This document shows, in pieces, positions 63,770 to 64,000 of a stretch of DNA of 64,000 nt. Below the pieces are notes generated by a model. It saw only the letters and a program-made list of their open reading frames with translations. It did no database searches and was not told where the DNA came from. Source of the stretch: Sphingomonas sp. LR60 (GTDB lineage: Bacteria; Pseudomonadota; Alphaproteobacteria; Sphingomonadales; Sphingomonadaceae); NCBI RefSeq assembly GCF_036855935.1, contig NZ_JASPFK010000001.1, positions 312,501-376,500 of the forward strand, given 5' to 3'. A program made the position numbers and the translations under genes. Each line of letters starts with the position of its first letter. The first letter of the stretch is position 1.

Positions 63770-64000
63770 CGCGCGACGAACGCCGCCGGATCATCCCGCT
63801 CGCGATGCGCGCCGCGCTGGCGAGCGTGGCGATGGCCTGCACCTTGTTGATCGTGAAGGGCTATGCCGCCTGGCATACCGGATCGATCGCGATGCTGGGC
63901 AGCCTTGCGGACACCGGGCTCGACCTGCTCGCCAGCCTCGTCACGCTCTATGGCGTGAAGCTCGCCGCCGAGCCTGCCGACCACGACCATCGCTTCGGCC
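63766..64000 (+). CDS. cation diffusion facilitator (FieF-like), 5' part
   Basis: The first 78 residues of a CDF-family metal exporter are visible before the window ends: MTRDERRRIIPLAMRAALAS, TM1 (SVAMACTLLIVKGYAAWHTG) and the conserved TM2 motif SLADTGLDLLASLVTLYGVK with the Asp pair of the zinc/iron transport site, then the His-rich loop ADHDHRFG. The ATG overlaps the pdxH stop (ATGA), so the two are probably co-transcribed. Confidence 0.85.
   Translation, partial: MTRDERRRIIPLAMRAALASVAMACTLLIVKGYAAWHTGSIAMLGSLADTGLDLLASLVTLYGVKLAAEPADHDHRFG

Overview
The window is GC-rich, densely coded chromosomal DNA from an alphaproteobacterium, most probably a Sphingomonas or close relative (Sphingomonadaceae). 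The evidence is a PafA-type phosphatase resembling the Sphingomonas enzyme, a split MacB-like ABC exporter with a NodT-family outer-membrane factor, Bpt, a ScfR/PccR-type regulator beside a propionyl-CoA cluster, two circularly permuted ATP-grasp/alpha-E/transglutaminase clusters, and many short palindromic repeats of sphingomonad type. I see no rRNA, tRNA, CRISPR array, prophage or intact insertion sequence.

Layout. 1-8.8 kb: the 3' part of tamB, an SLC13-type permease, a DUF4142 protein, a PafA-like phosphatase and a divergent DsbD/ScsB-like thiol reductase. 8.9-12.2 kb: operon of ATP-grasp, alpha-E and transglutaminase-like genes (cluster 1). 12.4-20.3 kb: threonine aldolase, bpt, threonine ammonia-lyase, a DUF3298 protein, an amidohydrolase and a chemoreceptor. 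20.4-31.3 kb: propionate assimilation (regulator, pccB, methylmalonyl-CoA epimerase, enoyl-CoA hydratase, methylmalonyl-CoA mutase, bioB, pccA), with small genes between. 31.3-36.4 kb: four-gene MacAB/NodT-type exporter. 36.5-42.9 kb: diguanylate cyclase, then molybdenum hydroxylase genes (paoABC-like, xdhC, mocA-like). 43-49.2 kb: small lipoprotein, small hydrophilic protein, Old Yellow Enzyme with divergent HxlR regulator, LLM-class oxidoreductase, COG2509 FAD dehydrogenase, RluE-type pseudouridine synthase and an RNase H-like protein. 49.2-51.6 kb: tandemly duplicated repeat block and a second chemoreceptor coupled to a small membrane protein. 51.9-58.9 kb: GNAT, fabI, YihY, a DnaJ-family chaperone, and cluster 2 (ATP-grasp/alpha-E fusion plus transglutaminase). 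58.9-64 kb: a structured MITE-like element, the NHEJ pair ku-ligD, a ParDE toxin-antitoxin pair, pdxH and the start of a CDF cation transporter.

How genes work together. The 21.9-31.3 kb block encodes propionyl-CoA to succinyl-CoA conversion, and bioB sits in the same block as the biotin-dependent carboxylase. The two ATP-grasp/alpha-E/transglutaminase clusters look complementary: cluster 1 keeps the ATP-grasp residues but its transglutaminase has Ala in place of the catalytic Cys, while cluster 2 has an intact transglutaminase triad but a divergent ATP-grasp part. Ku and LigD form a two-gene end-joining system. The paoABC-like genes encode a cytosolic-looking molybdenum enzyme with its own maturation genes.

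Two themes deserve attention. First, palindromic repeats repeatedly touch or enter coding sequence: one lies in frame inside pccA, one forms the leader of a secreted protein gene, and others supply stop codons. Second, four otherwise well-conserved genes (pccB, the LLM oxidoreductase, rluE, dnaJ) each carry one small indel; three lie in G-runs or a GC tract, so uncorrected sequencing errors are the first explanation to exclude.
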